Source of the DNA: Sebaldella sp.
GTDB taxonomy: Bacteria > Fusobacteriota > Fusobacteriia > Fusobacteriales > Leptotrichiaceae
Length of the DNA: 42,433 nucleotides
Reading direction: 5' to 3'
NCBI GenBank assembly: GCA_018058425.1
Contig: JAGOZX010000021.1
Location: forward strand, 1 to 42,433
Position 1 is the first letter of the stretch, and the number at the start of each line of letters is the position of its first letter. This document shows positions 27,468 to 36,906 of the stretch, piece by piece. The notes under the pieces are model-generated. The model was not told the DNA's origin. It made no database searches and was given only the letters and a program-made list of their open reading frames with translations. The position numbers and the translations under genes are program-made.

Positions 27468-28289
27468 ATGAAATTATTAAGCTTAGAGGCAAATAAGATA
27501 ATTTTAAATTCCAAACAGCCTAGAAAAGAATTTGATAATGAAAAACTTGAAGAATTAGCTAAGTCAATTAAAGAGTATGGAATAATACAGCCTATTATAG
27601 TAAGGAAAATAGTATCTTTAGGTAAATATGAGATAGTGGCAGGGGAGCGGAGATTTCGTGCATCACAAATAGTGAAGCTGTCAAAAGTTCCAGTTATAGA
27701 AATAGAAAGCAGTAATATAAAAAGCTTTGAACTGGCAGTTTTGGAGAATGTACAAAGAGAGAATCTAAATTCTATAGAAGAAGCAGAAGCGTATAATAAT
27801 TTAATTGATATATATAGTTATACTCAAGAAGAGCTAGCTGAGAAATTAGGGAAGACAAGGTCAGCAATTTCAAATAAGTTAAGACTTTTAAATTTACCTG
27901 AAAAGGTGAAACAAATGGTTAGGGAAAATAAAATATCATATGGACAGGCAAGAACTCTTTTATCATTTAAAGATACTGAATACATAGAAAAGGTATCAGA
28001 AGAAATACTTAAAAATCATTATTCAGTACGTGAATTAGAGGAAATGTCAAAAAAAAGACTTAAAAAAGAAAAAACCCCAGAGATTGGAAATGTATCTCAT
28101 AATGATTCAGGCTTAATTTCTGTGAATGATAATGAAATGGAATATTTAGAAGGAAAGCTAAGAGAACATTTAGAATCAAAGGTAAATATAAAGTTCTTAA
28201 ATGAAAATTTAGGTAAATTGGAAATAGAGTTCTATGGTTATGAAGATTTGGGAAGACTTCTAAGTACACTAGGCATTGAAATAGAATAA
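27468..28289 (+). CDS. parB: Chromosome partitioning protein ParB (Spo0J family)
   Basis: A 273-residue DNA-binding CTPase. The N-terminal nucleotide region has GERRFRAS at residues 59-66 and ENVQREN at 93-99. The helix-turn-helix is at about 119-142, with Arg131 in GKTRSAIS. The C-terminal dimerisation domain is at about 225-273. The place right after rsmG is where Bacillus keeps noc, a ParB relative. Here the Arg after GKT and the Gly in SYGQAR agree better with Spo0J/ParB than with Noc. No parA precedes it, and a parS-like site lies at 4580. Confidence 0.9.
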   Translation: MKLLSLEANKIILNSKQPRKEFDNEKLEELAKSIKEYGIIQPIIVRKIVSLGKYEIVAGERRFRASQIVKLSKVPVIEIESSNIKSFELAVLENVQRENLNSIEEAEAYNNLIDIYSYTQEELAEKLGKTRSAISNKLRLLNLPEKVKQMVRENKISYGQARTLLSFKDTEYIEKVSEEILKNHYSVRELEEMSKKRLKKEKTPEIGNVSHNDSGLISVNDNEMEYLEGKLREHLESKVNIKFLNENLGKLEIEFYGYEDLGRLLSTLGIEIE

Positions 28290-28324
28290 AACTAAAAAAA
28301 TAGCAGGGAGGAGAAAATAACATT

Positions 28325-31300
28325 ATGAAATATCTGAAAAAGACAATAATCGTATTTATTCTCCTTTTATTATTTATAACAGGATTAGTCTCTTATATAA
28401 ATAGCTCTAAATTTTCTCAAAATGTGCAAGATGTGATAAAAGGTTTAAAACTAAATATAAAAGTTGAGGACGCTAAGTTTGTAGGATTTGGAAAGATTAA
28501 AGTAACAGGGTTAGTGCTTTATGATAAGGCAAATAATCCGGCTATTGAGGCAAAAGAAGCTTATGTTTATATTAATCCATTAGATATTTCAAGAGTACGA
28601 AAAATAGATGTTTATTCTCCAAATGTAATTTTAGAAAAGTATAAAGATTTAAAATTTAATATAACAGAAATGTTTTCATCAGATTCAGATAAAATTGATA
28701 GAACAAGCAGAATAGGAAAAATTAATTTTTATAATGCAAAACTGGATTATAGAGATAAGTCATATGAAAAGTTAATTCAAAAAGAACTAAATAATGTCAA
28801 TGGATATGTAACTTTTAGCAAATCAAAAGGAATCTCTCTAGAAGCAAGAGGAAATAACGGAGATGAAAAAGTAGGAGTAATTTTTAAAGTAATTTATCCA
28901 CCGAAAAAGCCAATTAGAGATTTTTTTAAAAAACCTGCGAAAAAAAAGGTTAATACAGTATACTTGGAATTGAATTTTGATAAATTTGAGATATTTCAAG
29001 AAGCTGGGCAGTATGTTCCTTTTGACGGTCTGGATATTTATAAAGGTTCTTTGACAGGCTATCTTAAATTAGGAAAAAATAAAAAGTTTTCAGGAGATTT
29101 AGAAGTTAAAGATGCTTCTATAAAATATGTTGATTATGATGATATTTTAAAAAATGTGGAGACAAAAGTTATTTTAGAAAATAATAATGTAGATGTAAAA
29201 GCAGTGACAAATATTAATGGTGGAAAACTGGACTTAGGAATTAAATTTCTAGAAAAAACAAAAGTGGTTAAGTTGGATATAAAAGCAGATAATTTAAATT
29301 ATCTGGATATAAAAAAATATAAAGTGGTAAAAGATTTTAATATTCAAGCAGATGGAAGAGTGACAGGTATTTTCCAAGGGAATTTAGACTTAAAGGATAA
29401 AATATATGAGTTTAATGGGAGTTTGACTTCTCCTAGATTGAAATATGCTGACTATAATTTAAATAATTTAAAAACTAATTTTACTTATAATAAGGATGGA
29501 ATTTTAGAACTGAATAATATAAGTTTTGGATTTAATCAGGCTGTATCAAATGTACATATAAACGCAAGTGCTGTGGGGAAATTTACATTTAATACAAAAA
29601 AGAAAGAGGGACAGGGAAGTTATGAACTGGACAATATAAATTCAGATTTTAGTGTGAAAAAAATATATGGAACTTTAAATATAGATAAAAATACAGTGAT
29701 TAGCAGTAATTTCAACTCAAATGAGGTAGATGGAAGTTTCATTTTTGATACTAAAAATAAAACTATGGAAGTAAATACTAATGCAAAAAGCTTTTTTAAT
29801 TTAAAATACGGTGAGAATACACTTGTGTTAAAGCCAACATTGAGAAACTTGAAAATAAATTTAGATAAATTTTTATTAGTTTCAGGTTTTGCAGATATTG
29901 AATTAGCTAAAAGTGAGCTTTATGATTCTGTAAAACTGGCAGCAAATGTTAAAAATGGGAACTTTGATGTAAATGCAGTTGTAAATATAAGCGGACAGCA
30001 GATAAAAGCAGTGGGAGTGACAGATAGTAAGTTTAATCATAGATATTTAGTTACTGGATCAAATGTAAACTTAAAGCCGATTTTACAAAGATTTGGCGTA
30101 AAATTAAGCGGAATAAATGAAGCTAGTGTTGTTACTGATCTTTATGCAAATATTTACAGCGAAGGTGGTAAAATAAAAGGAGACTTTAAATTAGACAGCC
30201 GAAGAGGAAAATATTTTGCAGAATATGAAAAATTGAGTTTAAGTGGAAATATTGAAGATCTATTAGCTGGAAAATTAAGGGCAAAAGTTGATATAGGAGA
30301 ATTATGGATTAATTATCAAAGGTTTAAAAATTTAGCAGGAGATGTAAGTTTTGAAAATAATGCATTTACAGTAAATAACTTAAAAAATAAAGAATTAAAT
30401 GTAAATTTAGTGTATAATGTAAAGGAACAAACTGTGAACCTATCTGCAAATTTGGATAATTATATAGTATACAATGTAAGTGCACCAGAACTTAATTTAC
30501 ATGTTGATAGAATGAATGTAAACTTATCTGGAAAGCTAGAGTCTCTTAATGGAACTGTAAATATAACTCCTTCTCTAATTTCCATAGATGATAGAAATAT
30601 AGGGAACTTAAAAGGGGATATTACAGTAAATAACAGTATTCTTTATTTTAAAGAAGTTACACTAAGAGATAATAAAATACAGGGAACATATAATCTAAAT
30701 ACACAAAATGCAGATCTTATAGTTCATATTGATGAACAAAATCCAGAAGATATATATGGAATTCCTGATTTGAAATTATCAATAAATAGTGATCTTAAAC
30801 TATACGGGAAATTAGATGACTTTAACATAGTAGGAAGCCTAAATATAGGTAACTTAGCTTATGGTGATTACAGATTGCCTAAGATAGAGTCAGAAATAGC
30901 ATATAAAAATGGAGATATAAAAAAGCTATTTAAAAAAGGAAGCTTAGACATTACAAAATTCATATTAAGGGGTGAAGAAGGAGAAGAGATATTAAATACA
31001 AAAGGATCAGTTGATGATCTAGCAACTTCTCAGCTAAACTTCGTTTTAACGGACCAAAAATTGGATTTAGAATCTATAAAGGGCCTTAAAGATAAAGGTT
31101 ATAGTGGTATAATAAATTATTCATTTATTTTAAGAGGAGATATAGACAACTTCTTTGTGGATTTAAAAGCAGACAGTAAGGATTTCAGTGCATCAGGGTT
31201 TCAATTTAATAATCTTTCTGTAGATGCTCAAATAAATAATCAAGGTTTAAATATAGGGCAGTTTTATTTAGAATATGAGAATAATCCTCTGCTAGTAAAT

Positions 31301-32839
31301 GGTTATGCTACATTTAGTCCTGTTGATTATAATATTAGTGTAATAGCAGAAAATTTTAATTTAGACTTCTTAAAAGCTGGAAAAGGTATGGAAGATGCAG
31401 GAGGAATAGCTAATTTAGATGTTACTTTTACTCCAACAAATACTTCTGGTAAGATAAAGATAGATAATTTAGTATTTAAAGATAAAAAAGGTACAGTAGA
31501 TATTTCTAATTTATATGCCGATGTAGATATAGTGGATAGAAAATTGATTATTAAAGATACTCTACAAGGTAGTGGAATCAGTGGAAACTACAATGGAGGA
31601 ACATTTAAGATTACTGGAAACCTTGATGTGCCAGGGATTGCACCTGATTTCGCAGAAACAAAAAGAATAGATCTTGGGGATTTTGATCTGAAAATAGTTC
31701 TAGATAAGGTAAATATAAAATATGGAAAAACCTTTGAGGGAATAGTAAGTACAGATTTAGACTTTACAGAAAAAGATCTGACTGGAAATGTTAATATAGA
31801 AAAAGGAAGTATAACAGATGTATCACAATTTTTAAACAGTGAATCAAAAGGCGACGAGAAGCCTAAAAAAGATTTATCAATAATAGATGGACTACAAACA
31901 GAGATTGTAGACATTATAATGGGACAATATGCAGTTCGTATAGATTTAAACATAATAAAGGGTGTGGATTTAGATATTTCAAGTGCAAGTGTAATAAGAA
32001 ACTTGAAAGGAGTAGTACGAGGAGGAGCAAGGATAACTTATAGCTCAGGAAATGTGAATGCTGATGGAAGCTTTGATGTAATAAAAGGAAGTTTCTCTTT
32101 AAATGACAGAAAGTTTACTCTAGATAGAGCAGAAATCAGATATGGTGGAAATGGATTTATGGGATCAAGTATTAGCAATCCATTTGTAATTTTATTAGCA
32201 ACTACATATTTGAATAATGATCAAATCAGCATTAGTATGAATGGAGAATTAAGCGACCCTCAAATGAAATTTAATTCTACTTTAGGATTAACACAAGAAC
32301 AAATATTAGCTCTTTTGATATTTGATGCGTCAGCACCTACAAAATCTGGTGAAAATCAAACTTCACAGAATGAACAATTAGGAAATGTTTTCGATACTGC
32401 ATTTAATCAATTGATTTTTAATCCAATTATTGATAAAATAGAAGAAACTTTTGGATTTACATCTGTAGTTTTAAAAACAAATGTTTTACAAGAAAGCAGC
32501 ACTAGCAATAAAAAAGATTCATCAATGTCTACGATAGAGCCTTCGATATATATACAAGACAGTTTATATAAAGAAAAACTTTATTGGAATGTCCGTTTGA
32601 CTTATACTGATGATCAATCCAGTGCAGGTTTAAATTATAATTTTTGGGTAACTTATAAAGTTAGTCCTAAGTTTGGTATAAATTTAGGAGTACAAAATTT
32701 AAAAACAAGAGAGACAGCTATTGAATCAACAGATTATTATTTAGGAATAGAATTCTCAACGAGATTTAGCGATTTTGGAGAATTTATAAATAGTTTGAAA
32801 AAACCAAAACTAGAAGTTATAACAAATCAGGAAAATTAA
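28325..32839 (+). CDS. tamB: TamB/DUF490-family outer-membrane biogenesis protein
   Basis: A 1504-residue AsmA-like protein. One N-terminal membrane helix (about residues 5-27) anchors it in the inner membrane; the rest is a very long beta-rich stretch predicted to form a groove that bridges the periplasm. The DUF490 domain is at the C terminus (about 1150-1490), including GGARITYSSGNVNADGSF and LSDPQMKF-like motifs. A basic patch (PPKKPIRDFFKKPAKKK, about 196-212) is unusual. Such proteins move phospholipids or help insert outer-membrane proteins. It lies directly before bamA, and no tamA is present. Confidence 0.92.
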   Translation: MKYLKKTIIVFILLLLFITGLVSYINSSKFSQNVQDVIKGLKLNIKVEDAKFVGFGKIKVTGLVLYDKANNPAIEAKEAYVYINPLDISRVRKIDVYSPNVILEKYKDLKFNITEMFSSDSDKIDRTSRIGKINFYNAKLDYRDKSYEKLIQKELNNVNGYVTFSKSKGISLEARGNNGDEKVGVIFKVIYPPKKPIRDFFKKPAKKKVNTVYLELNFDKFEIFQEAGQYVPFDGLDIYKGSLTGYLKLGKNKKFSGDLEVKDASIKYVDYDDILKNVETKVILENNNVDVKAVTNINGGKLDLGIKFLEKTKVVKLDIKADNLNYLDIKKYKVVKDFNIQADGRVTGIFQGNLDLKDKIYEFNGSLTSPRLKYADYNLNNLKTNFTYNKDGILELNNISFGFNQAVSNVHINASAVGKFTFNTKKKEGQGSYELDNINSDFSVKKIYGTLNIDKNTVISSNFNSNEVDGSFIFDTKNKTMEVNTNAKSFFNLKYGENTLVLKPTLRNLKINLDKFLLVSGFADIELAKSELYDSVKLAANVKNGNFDVNAVVNISGQQIKAVGVTDSKFNHRYLVTGSNVNLKPILQRFGVKLSGINEASVVTDLYANIYSEGGKIKGDFKLDSRRGKYFAEYEKLSLSGNIEDLLAGKLRAKVDIGELWINYQRFKNLAGDVSFENNAFTVNNLKNKELNVNLVYNVKEQTVNLSANLDNYIVYNVSAPELNLHVDRMNVNLSGKLESLNGTVNITPSLISIDDRNIGNLKGDITVNNSILYFKEVTLRDNKIQGTYNLNTQNADLIVHIDEQNPEDIYGIPDLKLSINSDLKLYGKLDDFNIVGSLNIGNLAYGDYRLPKIESEIAYKNGDIKKLFKKGSLDITKFILRGEEGEEILNTKGSVDDLATSQLNFVLTDQKLDLESIKGLKDKGYSGIINYSFILRGDIDNFFVDLKADSKDFSASGFQFNNLSVDAQINNQGLNIGQFYLEYENNPLLVNGYATFSPVDYNISVIAENFNLDFLKAGKGMEDAGGIANLDVTFTPTNTSGKIKIDNLVFKDKKGTVDISNLYADVDIVDRKLIIKDTLQGSGISGNYNGGTFKITGNLDVPGIAPDFAETKRIDLGDFDLKIVLDKVNIKYGKTFEGIVSTDLDFTEKDLTGNVNIEKGSITDVSQFLNSESKGDEKPKKDLSIIDGLQTEIVDIIMGQYAVRIDLNIIKGVDLDISSASVIRNLKGVVRGGARITYSSGNVNADGSFDVIKGSFSLNDRKFTLDRAEIRYGGNGFMGSSISNPFVILLATTYLNNDQISISMNGELSDPQMKFNSTLGLTQEQILALLIFDASAPTKSGENQTSQNEQLGNVFDTAFNQLIFNPIIDKIEETFGFTSVVLKTNVLQESSTSNKKDSSMSTIEPSIYIQDSLYKEKLYWNVRLTYTDDQSSAGLNYNFWVTYKVSPKFGINLGVQNLKTRETAIESTDYYLGIEFSTRFSDFGEFINSLKKPKLEVITNQEN

Positions 32840-32858
32840 AAAGAATTTGGAGGTAATT

Positions 32859-34910
32859 ATGAAAGGGAAGTTAACATCGATTATTATCACAATGGTTATA
32901 CTTATTTTTGCTACAGTTAACGTTTATGCAGCAGAATCAGATGATCTTAGGGTAAGAAACATTATAATATCAAACTTGAAAGAACTGCCAAGAGAACTGG
33001 TAATGAGTAAATTGAAAATAAGAGAGGGTGAAGCTTATAGTACGAAAAATATAAGTGACACATATTTGGCGTTAAGAGAGCTACCTTATATTAATGATGC
33101 TAACTTTTACACACAAGTAGAAGGAAATAGTATAGATATTAGAATAGAAGTGGATGAAGCACCAAATGCGTTAGAATTAGCAAGAAGAGAAGAGTCGAAA
33201 GAAGATCTTAATCAAAAGACAAACTTCATGGTTTCTAATGTTAGCATTACAGGATTAAAATCATTCAGCGAAAGTGAATATTTAAGCAAAATACCTTTGA
33301 AAAAAGGAGAATACTTTGTACCTCAAAATGCAATAGATGGAGCATCGGTATTATTTAATTCTGGATATTTTAGCAGTGTTGAACCTAAAGTAATTAGAGG
33401 GGCAGATAACACAGTAAGTATAGAATATGTAGTTACAGAAAATCCAAAAGTAAATGATATAACAATTGAAGGAAATACATTATTTACACAAGCAGAGTTA
33501 TTAGAGGCACTGCAGGTAAAAAAGGGAGACATTTTAAATATTGAAAAAATGGATCCATCTAAAAATGGAATAATAAAAACTTATCAAGATGCAGGATACA
33601 CACTTACTAGAATAGATGACATAAAATTAGATGATAGTGGAAATATAAGAATAGTATTATCAGAAGGAACTATTGAGAGTATAGTTTACAGAAAAGTTAG
33701 TAAAAAGAAAGATGGAGAAAGAAGAACTGAGAAAAGTGCTAACTTAAGAACATTAGACTATGTCTTAGAAAGAGACACAAGAATGAATGTGGGAGAAGTC
33801 TTCCAAAAAGAAAAATTAGAGCAAACTATTAGAAATATATATAGAACTGGATTATTTACTTCAATTCAACCTAACTTTAAGCAAAGTGCAACAGATCCTA
33901 ATGGAAGAATTGTTGAGTTAGAAACTGAAGAAAGACCAGCAGCATCTATAAATGGTAATATTTCATATGGAACATCAGTTGGACTTGTTGGTGGAATAAA
34001 CTATACTGATTCGAATTTCTTAGGAAGAGCTCAAGAGTTTAAAGCATCTATAGAGGTTTCAGATGAAGGAGATCAAACTTATGAGATAAGTATATTTGAT
34101 CCTTGGCTAAGAGGAACTAATAGACTACAAGCAGGAGGAAGTCTTTACTGGAGACAGTCAATAGATGATGATGCTTATGGAGATGACTTATATAAAGTAA
34201 AAAGAGGCGGAATCAAAGGAACAATAGGACAAGGTTTAAATGATGATATTTATGTAAGAGGAGCACTTAGATTTGAGAATGTGCAAGAATACTTAAGAGA
34301 TAATGTTAGAAGAGAAGATTATGACTTAGTAGCATTTACACCAACTATTACTTATGATACAAGAAATAACAGATTTAGTCCGCAAAAAGGTGACTATGTA
34401 AACTTAAGTTATGAAATTGGTAAAATAGTAACAGATCACAGAAGTTATAGTCAAGTAGAAATAGATTTAAGAAAGTATCATAGAACTTTCTTTAAAGATA
34501 AAAATATAATGGCATACAGAGCTGTTTGGGGATTCACAGGATCTGAAACACCTGAATCATTAAGATTTAAAATTGGTGGAGCAGACTCTATAAGAGGTTA
34601 TGACTATGGAGATTTTGAAGGATACAATGAATTTTATTTCAATGTGGAAAATAGAACTCAAATTACTAATAATATTCAATTTGTAGCATTTTTTGATATT
34701 GGTAATGCATGGCAGACAAGTGGGAAAGAACCTAACAGAAGTGATGCAAATGCATTCAGAGATCTAAAATCTGGAGCAGGAGTAGGATTAAGAATAACAA
34801 CACCAGTTGGACCACTAAGATTTGACTATGCTTGGCCGTTAGATAAAGTAGAAGGAGAACAAAAGAAAGATAATGGTAAGTTTTATTTCAACTTTGGACC
34901 AAGTTTCTAA
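32859..34910 (+). CDS. bamA: Outer membrane protein assembly factor BamA
   Basis: A 683-residue Omp85 protein. A signal peptide ends near residue 24-25 (NVYAAE). Several POTRA domains cover about residues 30-345, and the 16-stranded barrel runs from about 355 to the terminal Phe. The conserved lid-loop motif reads [10 protein letters not shown] (about 560-569). I start at ATG 32859, five bases after the GGAGG box; an in-frame TTG upstream overlaps that box. It is shorter than E. coli BamA (about 810). It catalyses folding of outer-membrane proteins, including the autotransporter at 131. Neighbours tamB and lpxD agree with this role. Confidence 0.95.
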   Translation: MKGKLTSIIITMVILIFATVNVYAAESDDLRVRNIIISNLKELPRELVMSKLKIREGEAYSTKNISDTYLALRELPYINDANFYTQVEGNSIDIRIEVDEAPNALELARREESKEDLNQKTNFMVSNVSITGLKSFSESEYLSKIPLKKGEYFVPQNAIDGASVLFNSGYFSSVEPKVIRGADNTVSIEYVVTENPKVNDITIEGNTLFTQAELLEALQVKKGDILNIEKMDPSKNGIIKTYQDAGYTLTRIDDIKLDDSGNIRIVLSEGTIESIVYRKVSKKKDGERRTEKSANLRTLDYVLERDTRMNVGEVFQKEKLEQTIRNIYRTGLFTSIQPNFKQSATDPNGRIVELETEERPAASINGNISYGTSVGLVGGINYTDSNFLGRAQEFKASIEVSDEGDQTYEISIFDPWLRGTNRLQAGGSLYWRQSIDDDAYGDDLYKVKRGGIKGTIGQGLNDDIYVRGALRFENVQEYLRDNVRREDYDLVAFTPTITYDTRNNRFSPQKGDYVNLSYEIGKIVTDHRSYSQVEIDLRKYHRTFFKDKNIMAYRAVWGFTGSETPESLRFKIGGADSIRGYDYGDFEGYNEFYFNVENRTQITNNIQFVAFFDIGNAWQTSGKEPNRSDANAFRDLKSGAGVGLRITTPVGPLRFDYAWPLDKVEGEQKKDNGKFYFNFGPSF

Positions 34911-34923
34911 TATTGGAGGAGAA

Positions 34924-35937
34924 ATGTATAGTATAAAAGAGATTTCAAATTTAATAAATGGTATAATTATAGGGGATGATAGCTTAGAGTTTTCTAAGTT
35001 ATCGCCTTTTTTTGAAGCAGATGAAGAAGATATTACATTTGCTGCTGATGAAAGTATGGCAAAAAATATTTTAGGGACAAAGGCTAGAGTAGTTATAGTT
35101 CCTAAGATGGATGAGCTGCCAAAAGAAAAAACTTATATAGTTTTAGAGCAAAATCCAAGAAATGTTTTGCCATTACTACTAAACCATTTTAAAGTAAAAA
35201 CAAAAAAAATGGAAAAACAAATAGAAGATAGTGCCCAAATTTCAGAAAATGTAACTATTGGTCTGAATACATATATTGGTCATGATGTAAAAATAGGAGA
35301 AAATTCAGTTATATATCCTAATGTGACTATTTTAGAAGGAACTGAAATAGGAAAGAATTGTATTATATATCCTAATGCAGTAATAAGAGAATTTTGTATA
35401 TTAGGAGATAACGTAATACTACAGCCAGGTTCTGTGATTGGTGCAGATGGTTTTGGTTTTATTAAAGATAAAAATGGTAATAATATGAAAATAGAACAAA
35501 TAGGAAATGTAGTAATAGAAGATAATGTAGAAATAGGTGCAAATAGCTGTGTAGATAGAGGGGCAATTGGATCTACAAGGGTTAAAAAAGGAACAAAAAT
35601 TGATAATTTAGTACATATTGCACATAATGATATAATTGGTGAAAACTGCTTTATAATTGCTCTAACAGGTATTTCAGGAAGTGTAGAAGTAGGAGATAAT
35701 ACAGTTTTAGCAGGTCAAGTAGGTGTAGCAGGGCATTTGAAAATTGGAAGCAATGTTGTTGTAGCTGCTAAGTCAGGTATAACAAATGATATTCCAGATA
35801 ATTCTAAGATGTCTGGTTATCCATTGAGACCGCATATGGAAGATTTAAGAATAAAGATGTCAATGGGAAAAGTTCCTGAATTGATAAAAAGAGTAAGAGC
35901 ATTAGAAAAATTAATAAAAAAAGATACTGAAAAGTAA
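34924..35937 (+). CDS. lpxD: UDP-3-O-acylglucosamine N-acyltransferase LpxD
   Basis: A 337-residue lipid A biosynthesis enzyme. The N-terminal uridine-binding domain is at residues 1-100, followed by hexapeptide repeats of a left-handed beta-helix (about 102-310, pattern I-G-x-N). The catalytic His is in [11 protein letters not shown] (about 235). The C-terminal helix carries [13 protein letters not shown] start at ATG 34924, which follows GGAGG; a longer in-frame ORF beginning at 34873 inside bamA has no such site. The usual skp/ompH gene between bamA and lpxD is missing. Presence of LpxD means true LPS. Confidence 0.96.
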   Translation: MYSIKEISNLINGIIIGDDSLEFSKLSPFFEADEEDITFAADESMAKNILGTKARVVIVPKMDELPKEKTYIVLEQNPRNVLPLLLNHFKVKTKKMEKQIEDSAQISENVTIGLNTYIGHDVKIGENSVIYPNVTILEGTEIGKNCIIYPNAVIREFCILGDNVILQPGSVIGADGFGFIKDKNGNNMKIEQIGNVVIEDNVEIGANSCVDRGAIGSTRVKKGTKIDNLVHIAHNDIIGENCFIIALTGISGSVEVGDNTVLAGQVGVAGHLKIGSNVVVAAKSGITNDIPDNSKMSGYPLRPHMEDLRIKMSMGKVPELIKRVRALEKLIKKDTEK

Positions 35938-36004
35938 TCATTATTATAAAAAGTAGCGATTATATAGTTGAATGTATATAAAATGGTTTATTATAAGTTT
36001 TATC

Positions 36005-36033
36005 TTGACTATAAATACCAAATAATGTAAAAT
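36005..36033 (+). promoter_or_regulatory. Promoter of the lipoprotein gene
   Basis: TTGACT (36005-36010), 17 bases, TAAAAT (36028-36033), about 44 bases before the start codon. Confidence 0.6.
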
Positions 36034-36076
36034 TACATTAAAACTATAGGTAAACTAAAGAGGGAGTTGTACTAAA

Positions 36077-36715
36077 ATGAAAAAGCTTTTTTTTCTGGTA
36101 ACAATGTGTTTGTTATTAGTGAGTTGTGGAAGTAAGGCGGATAACACTGTCACAAAATTTATAGACAATATAAAAAATAAAAAAATTGATGCTGCCATGA
36201 AATACACTAAAAATGAAGATTTTGTTCATGATAATATGAATATAGCATATGGAAATAAAACACAAGAAATGATATTTGAGACTTTGTTTAGAGAAATGAA
36301 TTACAAGGTAATTCAAACAAAAAAAGAATCTGATGAACTGACTGTTGTAAAAGTAGAAATAGAAAATATTGATTTAGGAGAAGTTTTTACTAAATTAATG
36401 GTAGAAACAGTAAAAGATGTAAAGGATGTAAAAGATGGAGGTAGTTCTGTTAGTCATGAATATTTGGAAAAGAAGCTTTCAGAAATATTACAGAGTAACG
36501 ATCTTCCTAAATTGAAAGCAACAACAGAGTTTAAAGTGTATAAAACAAAAGATGGTAGTAAAATAGATTTATCTTCTGATAATATAAATGTTATGTTTGG
36601 AAAAATTTATACATCAATTGAGGATTTTGGGAAAACAAAAAATTCAAATGATGAAGAGAAAAAAGTTGAAACAGAAAATGTTCAGCCAACACCTCAACCA
36701 ATGCAAAAAAAATAA
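36077..36715 (+). CDS. Putative lipoprotein with DUF4878-like domain
   Basis: A 212-residue protein. The signal peptide ends in the lipobox LVSC, with Cys17 as the lipidated residue, so it should be anchored to a membrane. Residues 23-80 (TVTKFIDNIKNKKIDAAMKYT onward) resemble the NTF2-like DUF4878 lipoproteins, in which a helix repeats FxxAxxxxDxxxA. A VKDVKDVKD repeat is at about 114-122, and the C-terminal tail is rich in Glu, Lys, Gln and Pro. Function unknown. It forms its own unit, with a promoter upstream and a terminator right after the stop. Confidence 0.75.
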   Translation: MKKLFFLVTMCLLLVSCGSKADNTVTKFIDNIKNKKIDAAMKYTKNEDFVHDNMNIAYGNKTQEMIFETLFREMNYKVIQTKKESDELTVVKVEIENIDLGEVFTKLMVETVKDVKDVKDGGSSVSHEYLEKKLSEILQSNDLPKLKATTEFKVYKTKDGSKIDLSSDNINVMFGKIYTSIEDFGKTKNSNDEEKKVETENVQPTPQPMQKK

Positions 36716-36735
36716 GGCACAGAAGTGCCTTTTTT
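36714..36735 (+). terminator. Terminator of the lipoprotein gene
   Basis: AAGGCAC (36714-36720) pairs with GTGCCTT (36725-36731) around the loop AGAA, with TTTTTT following. The hairpin starts inside the stop codon. Confidence 0.85.
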
Positions 36736-36829
36736 ACTACAAAAAATTATGTTAAATTAATAACTTTCGTGATGAGATTGGATTTTAAAAATATTTTTGA
36801 AATAAAATTATATTTAAATGCTTTTTTAG

Positions 36830-36880
36830 TTACATAAAAATTTGAAAATTTCTATAGTTAAAAAAATAAAAACTATATAG
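36830..36880 (+). promoter_or_regulatory. Candidate promoter with overlapping inverted repeat before the GltD-like gene
   Basis: TTACAT (36830-36835) and TATAGT (36853-36858) are 17 bases apart. The -10 lies within TATAGTT (36853-36859), which is repeated inverted as AACTATA (36871-36877). A regulator binding there could control the gene. In AT-rich DNA this may be chance. Confidence 0.4.
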
Positions 36881-36906
36881 GTGTTTTAAAATATAAAGGA
36901 GAGACA

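Noticed and set aside
27468..28289. Naming the ParB-family gene noc because of its position after rsmG
   Set aside because: Its helix-turn-helix keeps the Arg and Gly typical of ParB, a parS-like site is present, and no Noc-type palindrome was seen.
34873..34923. Upstream start for lpxD inside bamA
   Set aside because: The added 17 residues do not resemble LpxD, and the GGAGG box is placed for the ATG at 34924.
36714..36906. tRNA or riboswitch in the gap before the GltD-like gene
   Set aside because: Only a terminator, a candidate promoter and a short inverted repeat can be seen; no cloverleaf or conserved aptamer core.
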